Shown here piece by piece: positions 56,704 through 64,000 of a stretch of DNA of 64,000 nt. The stretch is from positions 2,790,001-2,854,000 of the forward strand of contig NZ_JAXCHP010000001.1 in the NCBI RefSeq assembly GCF_035984545.1, read 5' to 3'. The notes beneath the pieces were generated by a model, which saw nothing but the letters and a program-made list of their open reading frames with translations, searched no databases and had not been told where the DNA came from. Made by a program: the position numbers and the translations under genes. This DNA comes from Cryobacterium sp. GrIS_2_6. Its GTDB lineage: Bacteria; Actinomycetota; Actinomycetes; Actinomycetales; Microbacteriaceae. The first letter of the stretch is position 1. The number at the start of each line of letters is the position of its first letter.

Positions 56704-57725
56704 CGGGTCTTCACCGCCTCCTTCGAGTCGAGGGCGTCGTCATCCGCTGCGCCATGCGCCTTGTCGGCCTTGTGCCCGGTGAGCTTGAGGAACACGTCGT
56801 CGAGCGTCGGACGGCGCATGCCGGCGTCGTGCAGCTCGATGCCGGCGTCCCCGAGTGCCGCGAGCACGAGCTGCAGCGCGCGCGGGCCGTCGGTCACCGC
56901 GACCTCGAGGCCGCGGCCGTCGCTCGTGACGCTCGGTTCGCCGTCGCCGAAGCGGGCGAGGATGCCGCGAGCCGCCTCGCTCGCGCCGGCGCCGGCGTCG
57001 ACGAGCGCGACTTCGAGGCGGTGGCCGCCGATCTGCGCCTTGAGCTGATCGGAGGTGCCCTCGGCGATGACCCGGCCGTCGTCGACCACGACGATGTCGT
57101 CGGCGAGCTGGTCGGCCTCCTCGAGGTACTGGGTCGTGAGCAGCACGGTCGTGCCGTCGGCGACGAGCCGCTTGATCACGTTCCAGAGCGCGATGCGACT
57201 ACGCGGGTCGAGCCCGGTGGTCGGCTCGTCGAGGAAGAGCACCTTGGGGTTGATCACGAGCGCGCCCGCGAGGTCGATCCGCCGGCGCATGCCGCCGGAG
57301 AACCCCTTGACCGGTCGGTTGCCTGCCGCGGTGAGCTCGAAGAGATCGATGAGTTCCTGGGCGCGACGCCGGGACTCGCTCGCACCGAGGTGGTAGAGCC
57401 GGCCGACCATCTCGAGGTTCTCGAAGCCGGTCAGGTTCTCGTCGACGGCCGAGTACTGGCCGGACACCCCGATGATCCGGCGCACGGCCTTCGGGTCGGC
57501 GACGACGTCGATGCCGTCGACGAACGCTGTTCCGGAGTCCGGCCGGATCAGCGTCGTGAGCATCTTCACGACGGTGGTCTTGCCTGCGCCGTTCGGACCG
57601 AGCAGGGCCTTGACGCTGCCCCGCGGCACCGAGAGGTCGAGCCCGGCGAGCGCATGCACCGGCCCGCTCTTGGAGCGGTAGGTCTTGGTCAGGCCCGTGG
57701 CCTCGATGATCGTCATCGTGTTCAT
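56700..57725 (-). CDS. ABC transporter ATPase (DrrA/NatA-like)
   Basis: About 341 residues. Walker A is LLGPNGAGKTTVVKMLTTLI, the signature is VKGFSGGMRRRIDLAGALV, Walker B is PKVLFLDEPTTGLDPRSRIA and the switch His lies in TVLLTTQYLEEADQ (Gln in place of His). A C-terminal domain of about 100 residues follows, as in daunorubicin-resistance ATPases. ATG 57725 or 57716 are the likely starts; the open frame reaches 57752, but that would run into the operator region. Partner of the permease downstream. Confidence 0.9.
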   Translation of the reverse strand: MNTMTIIEATGLTKTYRSKSGPVHALAGLDLSVPRGSVKALLGPNGAGKTTVVKMLTTLIRPDSGTAFVDGIDVVADPKAVRRIIGVSGQYSAVDENLTGFENLEMVGRLYHLGASESRRRAQELIDLFELTAAGNRPVKGFSGGMRRRIDLAGALVINPKVLFLDEPTTGLDPRSRIALWNVIKRLVADGTTVLLTTQYLEEADQLADDIVVVDDGRVIAEGTSDQLKAQIGGHRLEVALVDAGAGASEAARGILARFGDGEPSVTSDGRGLEVAVTDGPRALQLVLAALGDAGIELHDAGMRRPTLDDVFLKLTGHKADKAHGAADDDALDSKEAVKTR

Positions 57726-57732
57726 CCCCGCG

Positions 57733-57765
57733 GTATTGTGGACGTTGTACACATTGTGGATCCAG
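57733..57765. promoter_or_regulatory. candidate TetR operator in the ABC/TetR divergent gap
   Basis: The word ATTGTGGA is repeated at 57735-57742 and 57753-57760 (18-bp period) around a central TGTACA palindrome at 57746-57751. The region overlaps where promoters for both divergent genes must lie, as usual for autoregulated TetR pairs. Confidence 0.4.
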
Positions 57766-57785
57766 CGTAACGAGGCGGCCTCACT

Positions 57786-58502
57786 TTGACAACCACGAAC
57801 ACCGATTCAGCCACCGAAGGCCATGGTCGCACGACCTACCGACACGGCGACCTGAGGCGTGCCCTGATCGACGCCGGCCTCGAGCTCGCCCGGTCCGGCG
57901 GCCCGTCCGCCGTCGTGCTCCGCGAGGCGACTCGCCGTGCCGGGGTCACCCCGAACGCCGCCTACCGTCACTTCGCCGACCGGAGTGCGCTCCTCGAGGC
58001 GGTCTGCTCGGAGTGCCAGTCCGGCGTCGCCCGCGCGATCGAGGACGGGCAGGCGGCGCTCCCAGCCCCGCCCGCGGCATCCGCCGCGCCCGCAATCGCC
58101 CAGGCGGATGCCGCTCCGGCGCCGGCCCCGGCCCTCACCGCGGCGACGGCCCGGCTCCGGTTCCGCGCCGTCGGCACCGGTTACCTGCGTTTCGCCCTGG
58201 CCGAACCGGGGCTTTTCCGCACCGCGTTCACAGCCTCGTCCGACCTCGAGAGCGCGACGAGCGCTGCACGGGCCGGTGCGCGCGGGCTGACCCCGTTCCA
58301 ACTGCTCGGCGAGGCGCTCGACGACCTCGTGACCACCGGGGTTCTCCCCGCCGAGCGCCGACCGGGCGCCGAGTTCCTGGCCTGGTCTGCGGTGCACGGC
58401 CTCGCCTCGCTCCTGCTCGACGGCCCGCTCCGCGCCCTGCCCGCCGCCGCGACAGAGGCGCTCATCGGCCGCGTCGTCACCATGGTCGAGCAGGGCCTGT
58501 AG
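57786..58502 (+). CDS. TetR/AcrR family transcriptional regulator
   Basis: 238 residues. The N-terminal HTH is LREATRRAGVTPNAAYRHFA followed by DRSALLEAV, at about residues 43-72. An Ala/Pro-rich linker separates it from an all-helical ligand-binding half (RFRAVGTGYLRFALAEPGLF near 128), similar to the WHG-type C-terminal domain. TTG 57786 has no clear ribosome-binding site, so the transcript may be leaderless. It likely represses the divergent ABC exporter and itself. Confidence 0.87.
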   Translation: MTTTNTDSATEGHGRTTYRHGDLRRALIDAGLELARSGGPSAVVLREATRRAGVTPNAAYRHFADRSALLEAVCSECQSGVARAIEDGQAALPAPPAASAAPAIAQADAAPAPAPALTAATARLRFRAVGTGYLRFALAEPGLFRTAFTASSDLESATSAARAGARGLTPFQLLGEALDDLVTTGVLPAERRPGAEFLAWSAVHGLASLLLDGPLRALPAAATEALIGRVVTMVEQGL

Positions 58503-58513
58503 CCGCGAGCGCG

Positions 58514-59806
58514 CTACTCGTAGCGGAGGGACCCGATCGGGTCCTGCCGCGCGGCGCGCCAGGCCGGCAGGGTGCCGGCGAGGAACGCGATGCCCATCAC
58601 GATCAGGATGATCGTGATGATCGACGCCGGAGTGAACGAGATCAGCTGGAGGCCGGGCAGGTCGGCGAACAGCCTGGTTGAGAGCGCGCGGCTCACGACG
58701 GTGCCCACGATCATGGCGATGCCGGCGCCGATCGCGCTGCCGAGGAAGCCGATGAACGCGGCCTCGATGCTGAACAGGCCGAAGATCCGGCCGGCGCCCA
58801 TACCCATCGCCTTCATCAGGCCGATCTCGCGGGTGCGCTCCTGCACGCTCATCAGGAGCGTGTTGACGATGCCGAAGCTCGCGGCGAGCAGGGCGATCAC
58901 GGCGAACGCGTTGAGCACGAGCACGATCGCATCGATCACCGACTTGAAGGTGCCGATCTGGTCGGCGACCGTCTTGGCGGTGAAACCGGCGTCGGTGAAG
59001 CGGGCCTGGAGCGCGGTGACCTCGCTCGCCGAGGCGTTCGCGTCGAAGTGCACGACGGCCTGGGCGTAGCTGTCCTTCGCGGTCGCGCTGCGTCCGACAC
59101 TCTGCGCTTCGTAGAGCGCGGTCGTGAGCGCCGCATTGGCGGTCGCGTTCCCTGTCGCTCCGAGTCCCGCTTCCGAGACCCCGACGACGGTCGCATCGAT
59201 GACGCTCGACGTTCCCGCGGCAGACGTGATGCCGATCTGCACGGTGGTGCCGATCGCATCCGCGTCGCTCGCGAACCCGAGCGGTGCGACGAACGACACC
59301 GGCAGCGCGATCTGCAGCTCTGACGATGCCGGGTCGAGCTGGGCGCCCGCGGACAGCTGCAGGGTCGTCCCGGTGACGAAGCTGCCGAGCCCGAGCCGGT
59401 ATTTCTTGCTGCTGCCCGTCGTCACGTAGTCCGGGGTGGCCGAGAGGCTCGGCTCGACGGAGGTGACCCCGTCGATGGCGGCGATCGTGGTGAGGTCCGT
59501 GGACGTGATCGCGGCGACCGTCGTGCTGCCCGGTCCCGCCGCGGCGCGGCTGGTGATCTGGTCTGCCGAGTATTCCTGCGGGCCGGTCGCTGTCGCATCC
59601 GCCGACACCTTCGTCACCGTGAGCACGTCGTTCGCGCCGATGGATGCGACGGTGTCGGTGATGTAGGCGTTGATCCCTGTGCCGAGGCCGTTTGTGATGG
59701 TGAGCGTGAACGCGCCGATGAAGATCGCGAGCACGGTGAGGGTGGTGCGGAGGCGGCTGCGGAAGCTGTTGCCGATGGCCGAGCCGACGACGTCGATGGC
59801 CCTCAT
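58514..59806 (-). CDS. MacB-like ABC transporter permease (FtsX family)
   Basis: 430 residues from ATG 59806. One membrane segment (TTLTVLAIFIGAFTLTITNG, about 22-41), a large external MacB_PCD domain of about 240 residues, then three more segments. The FtsX motif region MSVQERTREIGLMKAMGMGA is near residue 320 and the end is GTLPAWRAARQDPIGSLRYE. Such permeases couple ATP hydrolysis to mechanical work in the periplasm or envelope, or export peptides. The ATG overlaps the ATPase stop by 4 nt. The much longer open frame upstream is spurious. Confidence 0.9.
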   Translation of the reverse strand: MRAIDVVGSAIGNSFRSRLRTTLTVLAIFIGAFTLTITNGLGTGINAYITDTVASIGANDVLTVTKVSADATATGPQEYSADQITSRAAAGPGSTTVAAITSTDLTTIAAIDGVTSVEPSLSATPDYVTTGSSKKYRLGLGSFVTGTTLQLSAGAQLDPASSELQIALPVSFVAPLGFASDADAIGTTVQIGITSAAGTSSVIDATVVGVSEAGLGATGNATANAALTTALYEAQSVGRSATAKDSYAQAVVHFDANASASEVTALQARFTDAGFTAKTVADQIGTFKSVIDAIVLVLNAFAVIALLAASFGIVNTLLMSVQERTREIGLMKAMGMGAGRIFGLFSIEAAFIGFLGSAIGAGIAMIVGTVVSRALSTRLFADLPGLQLISFTPASIITIILIVMGIAFLAGTLPAWRAARQDPIGSLRYE

Positions 59807-60501
59807 GCTGCGACCCGGGCTTCCTCGGCGACGACGAGGCCGTCGCGAATGTAGATCCGTCGGTCGCAGCGGGCGGCGAGGTCCTCGTCGTGGGTCACGA
59901 TGATCAGCGTGATGCCCTGGTCGCGGTTGAGCCCGAAAAGGATGTCCTCGACGATCGTGCCGGTGGCACTGTCGAGGTTGCCGGTGGGTTCGTCGGCGAA
60001 GATGATCCGCGGATCGTTGACCAGGGCGCGTGCGATCACCGCTCGCTGCTTCTGGCCGCCGGAGAGTGCGTTGGCCTTGCTCCTCGCCTTGTCGTCGAGC
60101 TCGAGGCGTTCGAGCGCCGCGTGGCCGCGCAGCTTGCGACCTCGGGAACCGACCCCGGCGATCTTGAGCGGCAACACGACGTTCTCGAGCACGGACGCCC
60201 CCGGCGTGAGGAAGAACTGCTGGAAGACGAACCCGAAGGTCTTGTTGCGCGTCTCGTTGAGGCGCTTGCCCCTCAGGGTCGAGGTGTCGCTGCCGCCGAG
60301 CTGCACGGTGCCGGTGCTCGGCTTGTCGAGCAGGGCGAGCAAGTGCATCAGGGTGGACTTGCCCGAGCCGCTCTTCCCGACGATGGCGACCGATTCGCCG
60401 GCGAAGATCTCCAGGGTGACCCCCTTCAACGCGTCGAATCGGTTCTGGCCGCGACCATACGACTTCTTCAGGTCGTAGGCGGCGAGGATGGGGTGGGACA
60501 T
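59803..60501 (-). CDS. MacB/LolD-like ABC transporter ATPase
   Basis: 232 residues. Walker A is VAIVGKSGSGKSTLMHLLAL, the signature is NALSGGQKQRAVIARALVND, Walker B is RIIFADEPTGNLDSATGTIV and the H-loop is TLIIVTHDEDLAARCDRRIY. The LNETRNKTFGFVFQQFFLTP Q-loop region is typical of the MacB/LolD class. ATG 60501 has GGAGG 8 nt upstream. It works with the permease downstream and is divergent from a NarL-type two-component system, its probable regulator. Confidence 0.92.
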   Translation of the reverse strand: MSHPILAAYDLKKSYGRGQNRFDALKGVTLEIFAGESVAIVGKSGSGKSTLMHLLALLDKPSTGTVQLGGSDTSTLRGKRLNETRNKTFGFVFQQFFLTPGASVLENVVLPLKIAGVGSRGRKLRGHAALERLELDDKARSKANALSGGQKQRAVIARALVNDPRIIFADEPTGNLDSATGTIVEDILFGLNRDQGITLIIVTHDEDLAARCDRRIYIRDGLVVAEEARVAA

Positions 60502-60553
60502 CGTGTTTTCCTCCGTGTGCTGTGGCGCTCTGGGTGCGCCGGGCCGGGCGTGG

Positions 60554-60595
60554 CGGATGCCGCGAGTCGGCACTGTCCCAGCGTCGCGGCATCCG
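60554..60595 (-). other. 12-bp inverted repeat in the ABC operon leader
   Basis: CGGATGCCGCGA at 60554-60565 and TCGCGGCATCCG at 60584-60595 are perfect complements around 18 nt. It uses the locally abundant GGATGCC word. It could form an RNA hairpin in the leader of the ABC operon. Confidence 0.4.
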
Positions 60596-60630
60596 TCGCG
60601 CGGGGCATCCTCCTGCGGCAGCAACCTGCC

Positions 60631-60648
60631 GTACCGCGGGCGCGGTAC
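60631..60648. promoter_or_regulatory. 18-bp palindrome, candidate response-regulator operator
   Basis: GTACCGCGGGCGCGGTAC is a perfect palindrome with an 8-bp half-site, 57 nt upstream of the histidine kinase start and 130 nt upstream of the divergent ABC operon. Its position suits a site for the adjacent NarL-type regulator controlling both units. Confidence 0.45.
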
Positions 60649-60704
60649 GACCCCTCCTCCCACGGGAGGATGCCGCAGCCCGGTGCAGGGGGCATCCTTG
60701 AAAG

Positions 60705-61973
60705 ATGACCTCGATGTACAGCCATGCGCACGTGCCGCGCTGGGCCGCCGACGTGCTGGTCAGCCTCGCCGTTCTGGGAAGCGCGTTCGTGCCGGCCGGC
60801 CAGTACGCCAGAGTCGCGTCGAGCCCCACCGGCGTGCTGATCGCCCTCGCAGCGGTCATCGTGCTGCTGCCGCGCCGCCGCTGGCCGCTGCCGGCACTCG
60901 CGGCGTGCGTCGCCCTGTTCGTGCTCGCCGGCGCCCTCGGCGTGCTCAATCCGGCGTTCTCCCTCGCGACGGCGATCGCGGTCTGGAACGTCGCCATCCG
61001 CACCGACCGGCGCACGACGCTCATCGCCACGGCGATCGCCGCGGCCACGCTCGTCGGCACGAGCCTCGCCGTCACAACGGCCGAACTGCTCGACGCCCGC
61101 GTGGTGCAGTATGCGGCGGTCATCGCCTTCGCCGGTGCTGCGGGGGACGCGATGCGGTCGCGCCGCGCATACATCATGGCGATCACCGAACGCGCCAGGA
61201 ACGCGGAGGAGACCCGCGAGTCCGAGGCGCTGCGCCGGGTCGCCGAGGACCGCCTGCGCATCGCCCGCGAGCTGCACGACGCCGTCGCCCACCAGATGGC
61301 CGTGATCAACCTGCACGCCGGGGTCGCCGCCCAGGCCCTCCCCGACCGCCCGGCCGATGCGCAGGACTCGCTCACGACGATCCGCCAGGCCGCGCAGGCG
61401 GTGCTGCGCGAGATCGGCACCCTGCTCGCCGTGCTCAGGGACGACTCTGCCGGCCGCCCCCGCCCCCCGGCCGCCGAGATCGGCCTCGGCCGCGTCGACG
61501 CGCTCCTGGCCGACTTCGCCCGCGACGGCCTCGCCGTGACGGTGAGTGCGCGCGGCGCGGGCACCCGGCTGTCGGCCCCCGTCGACACCATCGCCTACCG
61601 GATCGTGCAGGAGGCGCTCACCAATGCGCACAAGCACGGCGCTGGCCACACCGCAGAGCTCCGCATCAGCTACGGCAGCGGCAGCGTCGACATCGAGGTC
61701 GAGAATCCGGTCGCGTTCCACGTGCTCCACCCCGCAGCGGATGCCCCGGCCGGCCACGGCCTCGTCGGCGTCGCCGAACGCGCGGGCACCATCGGCGGCA
61801 CGGTCGAGTTCGGCGTGCGTCCCCCGGACACCTTCCGCCTCGCCGTGAGCCTGCCGATATCGAGCGCCGGGGCGGATCCCTCCGCCGACATCCCGAACAC
61901 CGGGCCGCCGGCCCCTGCTCGCATCTCGGCCCCGACCTCGGTTCCGGACCCTGCAGCAGGAGCGACCTCGTGA
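60705..61973 (+). CDS. sensor histidine kinase (NarL-type, HisKA_3)
   Basis: 422 residues with about five membrane segments in the first 150. The dimerisation box is RLRIARELHDAVAHQMAVIN (His near residue 192) and the ATPase domain has AYRIVQEALTNAHKHG near 298 and GHGLVGVAERAGTIGG near 350. The sensor is thus membrane-embedded with no large external domain, as in kinases paired with bacitracin/antibiotic-type ABC exporters. The stop overlaps the regulator start as GTGA. The C-terminal 35 residues are a Pro/Ala/Ser tail. Confidence 0.92.
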   Translation: MTSMYSHAHVPRWAADVLVSLAVLGSAFVPAGQYARVASSPTGVLIALAAVIVLLPRRRWPLPALAACVALFVLAGALGVLNPAFSLATAIAVWNVAIRTDRRTTLIATAIAAATLVGTSLAVTTAELLDARVVQYAAVIAFAGAAGDAMRSRRAYIMAITERARNAEETRESEALRRVAEDRLRIARELHDAVAHQMAVINLHAGVAAQALPDRPADAQDSLTTIRQAAQAVLREIGTLLAVLRDDSAGRPRPPAAEIGLGRVDALLADFARDGLAVTVSARGAGTRLSAPVDTIAYRIVQEALTNAHKHGAGHTAELRISYGSGSVDIEVENPVAFHVLHPAADAPAGHGLVGVAERAGTIGGTVEFGVRPPDTFRLAVSLPISSAGADPSADIPNTGPPAPARISAPTSVPDPAAGATS

Positions 61974-62644
61974 TCAGGGTCCTGATCGCGGACGACCAGA
62001 CCCTGATCCGCACGGCCGTGCGCGAACTGGTCAGGCACGAGCCCGACCTCGAGGTCGTCGGCGAAGCCGCTGACGGGGCCGAAGCGCTCGCACAGTCCCG
62101 GCTTCTGCTGCCCGATGTCGTGCTGATGGACATCCGCATGCCAGTACTCGACGGCATCGAAGCGACCCGTGCGATCTGCGCGGATCCGGGGCTCTCGACC
62201 GTGCGCATCTTGATCCTGACGACCTTCGAAGAGGACGAATACGTCGTGCAGGCCCTTCGGGCAGGGGCCGGCGGCTTCGTCGGCAAGGGCACGGAGGCCG
62301 CCGACCTGATGCGGGCGATCCGCACGATCCACCAGGGCGACGCGCTGCTCTCCCCCACGGCGACGCAGAGCCTGATCCGCCGCTACGTGCTGCCGGCCGG
62401 GCCCGGGCGCGCAGCCGTGGTGCCGCCGAGCCTCGCGCACCTGACCGATCGGGAGCGGGAGGTCCTCACGCTCGTCGCGCGCGGGCAGTCGAACGAGGAG
62501 ATCGCGGCCCGCCTGTTCATCTCGCCGCTGACCGCGAAGACCCACATCAACCGGACCATGGCCAAGCTCTACGCCCACGACCGCGCGCAGCTCGTCGTCA
62601 TCGCTTACGAGAGCGGACTCCTCGTGCCGGGCACCGGCAGCTGA
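61970..62644 (+). CDS. NarL/FixJ-family response regulator
   Basis: 224 residues from GTG 61970, which has AGGAG 7 nt upstream; the long frame further upstream is spurious. The receiver has RVLIADDQTLIRTAVRELVR, the Asp of VLMDIRMPVLDGIEATRAIC near 54, ILILTTF and the Lys of GAGGFVGKGTEAADLMRAIR near 104. The C-terminal LuxR-type HTH is LTDREREVLTLVARGQSNEE followed by IAARLFISPLTAKTHINRTM. It probably controls the MacB-like ABC operon. Confidence 0.93.
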   Translation: MIRVLIADDQTLIRTAVRELVRHEPDLEVVGEAADGAEALAQSRLLLPDVVLMDIRMPVLDGIEATRAICADPGLSTVRILILTTFEEDEYVVQALRAGAGGFVGKGTEAADLMRAIRTIHQGDALLSPTATQSLIRRYVLPAGPGRAAVVPPSLAHLTDREREVLTLVARGQSNEEIAARLFISPLTAKTHINRTMAKLYAHDRAQLVVIAYESGLLVPGTGS

Positions 62645-62690
62645 CCCCGGTCGCGCGCGCCGCGGCATCCGCCACCCCGACACCGGCCCC

Positions 62691-62779
62691 GAACCAATTC
62701 GACGGAGATTTTCGGTTCTGAACCGGTTGATGAATACCGCCCACGTCTCAGAAATCCAAATACTCCGTCGAATTGGTTC
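62691..62779. repeat. palindromic repeat element, copy E2
   Basis: Ends are perfect 17-nt inverted repeats (GAACCAATTCGACGGAG at 62691-62707, complement at 62763-62779) enclosing a diverged middle that still shares ACGTC..AGAAA with copy E1. The right end abuts the truncated channel gene. 89 bp, the same length as E1. Confidence 0.8.
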
Positions 62780-63221
62780 CGCCATTGTTCGGGCATCGGT
62801 TCGGGACCTGCTCGTGCTCGTGCTGCCGGTGCTGCGTTCGTTGCGCCTGCTCCGCCTCGTGACCGGCCTCTCCGCCTTCCCTCGCTCGCCGGGGACAGCG
62901 ATGCGGTCCCGCGTCGGCATCTACGTCACGCCCGCGACCGTCCTTCTCGTGTTCCTGGCCTCCCTTTCAGTGCTCGACGCCGAGCGGCGCGCTCCCGGCG
63001 CGAACATCGCCTCGTTCGGCAACGCGCTCTGGTGGACCTTCGTCACGATCGCGACGGTCGGCTACGGCGACTTCACCCCCGTGACGATCGAAGGCCGGCT
63101 GGTCACGGTCGCCATCATGCTCGGCGGGATCGCCCTCATCGGGGCCGTCACGGCGACCGTTGCTTCGTGGGTCGTCGACCGCGTCGCCGATCTCACCCGC
63201 GACCAGGGCGCCGACAAGTGA
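62727..63221 (+). CDS. potassium channel, N-terminally truncated next to the E2 repeat
   Basis: 164 residues as read, with about 145 of channel homology. The S4-like segment VRDLLVLVLPVLRSLRLLRL is followed by the S5 helix, a pore loop with FVTIATVGYGDFTPV (TVGYGD selectivity filter) and the S6 helix GGIALIGAVTATVASWVVDR. The first three membrane helices and the cytoplasmic N-terminus usual for six-segment channels are missing. The first 20 residues are read from the E2 element; start ATGs are at 62727 and 62730 inside it. It is either a decayed gene or a novel short channel; tetramer assembly might remain possible. Confidence 0.65.
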   Translation: MMNTAHVSEIQILRRIGSAIVRASVRDLLVLVLPVLRSLRLLRLVTGLSAFPRSPGTAMRSRVGIYVTPATVLLVFLASLSVLDAERRAPGANIASFGNALWWTFVTIATVGYGDFTPVTIEGRLVTVAIMLGGIALIGAVTATVASWVVDRVADLTRDQGADK

Positions 63222-63291
63222 TGCGGCGCGCCGATTGAGGTCCCCGCGCCCCGCCGCCGCTACCGAATCCGCAGCCCGCTACAGAAACGGC

Positions 63292-63414
63292 GGGCGCGGG
63301 CTGCCGGAACCGGCGCGGCGGCGGATACATCTGGGCGCGGGCTGCCGGAACCGGCGCGGCGGCGGATACATCTGGGCGCGGCCTGCGAAAACCGGCGCGG
63401 CCGCGGATGCGTGT
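63292..63414. repeat. 41-bp tandem repeat, about three copies
   Basis: The unit begins GGGCGCGGGCTGCCGGAACC and ends GCGGATACATCT. Copies start at 63292, 63333 and 63374; the first two are nearly identical and the third is degenerate. It lies in the 205-nt gap between the channel fragment and the convergent transglutaminase gene. The rest of the gap shows no gene. Confidence 0.8.
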
Positions 63415-63426
63415 GGGGGCATCCGC

Positions 63427-64000
63427 TCAGTGCAGGCGCACCAGGGAGTACCGGTCGTCGCGCGGCAGGGTGTCCACGGTCGCGGTCACGGTCAGGTCGC
63501 GGAGGAATACCGCGCCGCCGACCGTGGTCAGGAAGGCGGTGTCCGCGGCGTCACGGCCGGTCGCGATGCGCAGGAGCGTCTGCCGTGGGGCGAGTCCGGT
63601 GGCGTCCACGACGTGCCAGGCGTCGTCGACGAAGACCTCGGCGACCGCGTGGAAGTCCATCGGCGAGAGCCCGGGCGCGTAGACCGAGACGACCCGGGCC
63701 GGCACGTCCCGCGCGCGCAGCAGCGCGACGACGAGGTGGGCGAAGTCCCGGCAAACGCCCTGCCGGTCGATCAGGGTGCGCACGGCGCCGTCGGTCGGCA
63801 GGCTCGACCCCGGTTCGTAGCGCAGCTTCCCGCCCACCCAGTCGGCCACCGCGTTCATGAGCACGGTGCCGGAGAGCCCGGCGAATTCGGCAGCGGCCGT
63901 GCCCCAGAGCCGGTCGGATTCGCAGTACCGGCTCGGGCGCAGGTAACGCACGAGGTCGATCTCCGAGTAGCCGGCGTCGCTCGTCTGCCCGGTCGCGGTC
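63427..64000 (-). CDS. transglutaminase-like cysteine protease family protein (partial, N-terminus off window)
   Basis: About 191 residues are visible. The frame continues past the end of the window (SEIDLVRYLRPSRY reads upstream of the GTG at 63951). The catalytic Cys is in RQGVCRDFAHLVVALLRARD, the His in MDFHAVAEVFVDDAWHVVDA with the following Asp in VVDATGLAP, as in bacterial transglutaminase-core proteins with peptidase or crosslinking activity. The C-terminal beta strands (TVTATVDTLPRDDRYSLVRL) close the domain. Often such genes sit beside circularly permuted ATP-grasp and alpha-E genes, which would be outside this window. Confidence 0.85.
   Translation of the reverse strand, partial: TATGQTSDAGYSEIDLVRYLRPSRYCESDRLWGTAAAEFAGLSGTVLMNAVADWVGGKLRYEPGSSLPTDGAVRTLIDRQGVCRDFAHLVVALLRARDVPARVVSVYAPGLSPMDFHAVAEVFVDDAWHVVDATGLAPRQTLLRIATGRDAADTAFLTTVGGAVFLRDLTVTATVDTLPRDDRYSLVRLH

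Noticed and set aside
58514..61591. A 1025-codon minus-strand open frame covering the FtsX permease and beyond
   Set aside because: Only the part up to ATG 59806 has permease sequence. The rest is antisense or out of frame to the ABC ATPase and the histidine kinase and is low-complexity Arg/Ser/Pro.
60488..62644. A 718-codon plus-strand open frame ending in the response regulator
   Set aside because: The first 490 codons overlap the kinase in another frame with Arg/Pro-rich composition; the real gene starts at GTG 61970.

Overview
The window is high-GC actinobacterial DNA. The protein set fits Microbacteriaceae: an rpoB-rpoC pair, a DUF5997 protein beside an HTH-less LysR-like partner, DUF1684 and EVE proteins, TTG/GTG starts, and the word GGCATCCG/CGGATGCC everywhere right of about 13.3 kb. 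Family level is inference and I cannot name a species. No tRNA, rRNA or CRISPR array was seen.

Layout. (1) 1-16.5 kb is an exopolysaccharide locus. It has the tail of a hexapeptide acyltransferase, two GT4 glycosyltransferases (the second with a disrupted 5' end), another acyltransferase and a Wzy-like polymerase on the plus strand. An IS21-type element (4914-7048, 5-bp target duplication TCCAC) interrupts the last codons of the polymerase gene. On the minus strand are a GT2 enzyme, two GT4-type glycosyltransferases, a Wzx flippase, a WbaP-type initiating transferase, a membrane-anchored Asp-box protein, a low-molecular-weight tyrosine phosphatase and a Wzz/BY-kinase. (2) 16.7-23 kb holds two membrane GGDEF-EAL proteins (c-di-GMP turnover), a CPBP protease and the remnant of a second WbaP-type gene. 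(3) 23.1-30.8 kb is rpoC and rpoB, with a recognisable promoter, a structured leader and a terminator hairpin. (4) 31-40.8 kb has a spermidine-synthase-like protein, a 2346-residue surface protein fused to a polytopic membrane domain, a small helical protein, a wrecked PQQ sugar dehydrogenase gene and a SprT-like protein. (5) 40.9-64 kb is ordinary chromosome: NERD, DUF427, ComB-like, coiled-coil, EVE, DUF1684, DEAD-box helicase, GNAT, two two-component systems, two ABC systems, TetR, esterase, VOC, GyrI-like, a potassium channel fragment and a transglutaminase running off the end.

How the parts fit. The left region assembles and exports a polysaccharide: WbaP starts it, the glycosyltransferases extend it, Wzx flips it, Wzy polymerises it, and the Wzz/BY-kinase with its phosphatase sets length and export. 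The flanking c-di-GMP enzymes are plausible controllers. G-tract motifs occur in the intergenic regions before both the WbaP gene and the Wzz-kinase gene. The plus-strand part and the GT/Wzx/WbaP block (1-13.2 kb) lack the GGCATCCG word, which suggests acquisition by transfer.

Least explained are several families of intergenic inverted repeats: two 89-bp palindromic elements sharing arms AACCAATTCGACGGAG (one abutting a truncated potassium channel), a perfect 22-bp hairpin beside rpoB with a related half-copy at 39.8 kb, a triple 27-nt repeat at 54.5 kb, a 41-bp tandem repeat at 63.3 kb, and a duplicated 55-nt hairpin at 19.85 and 23.1 kb.
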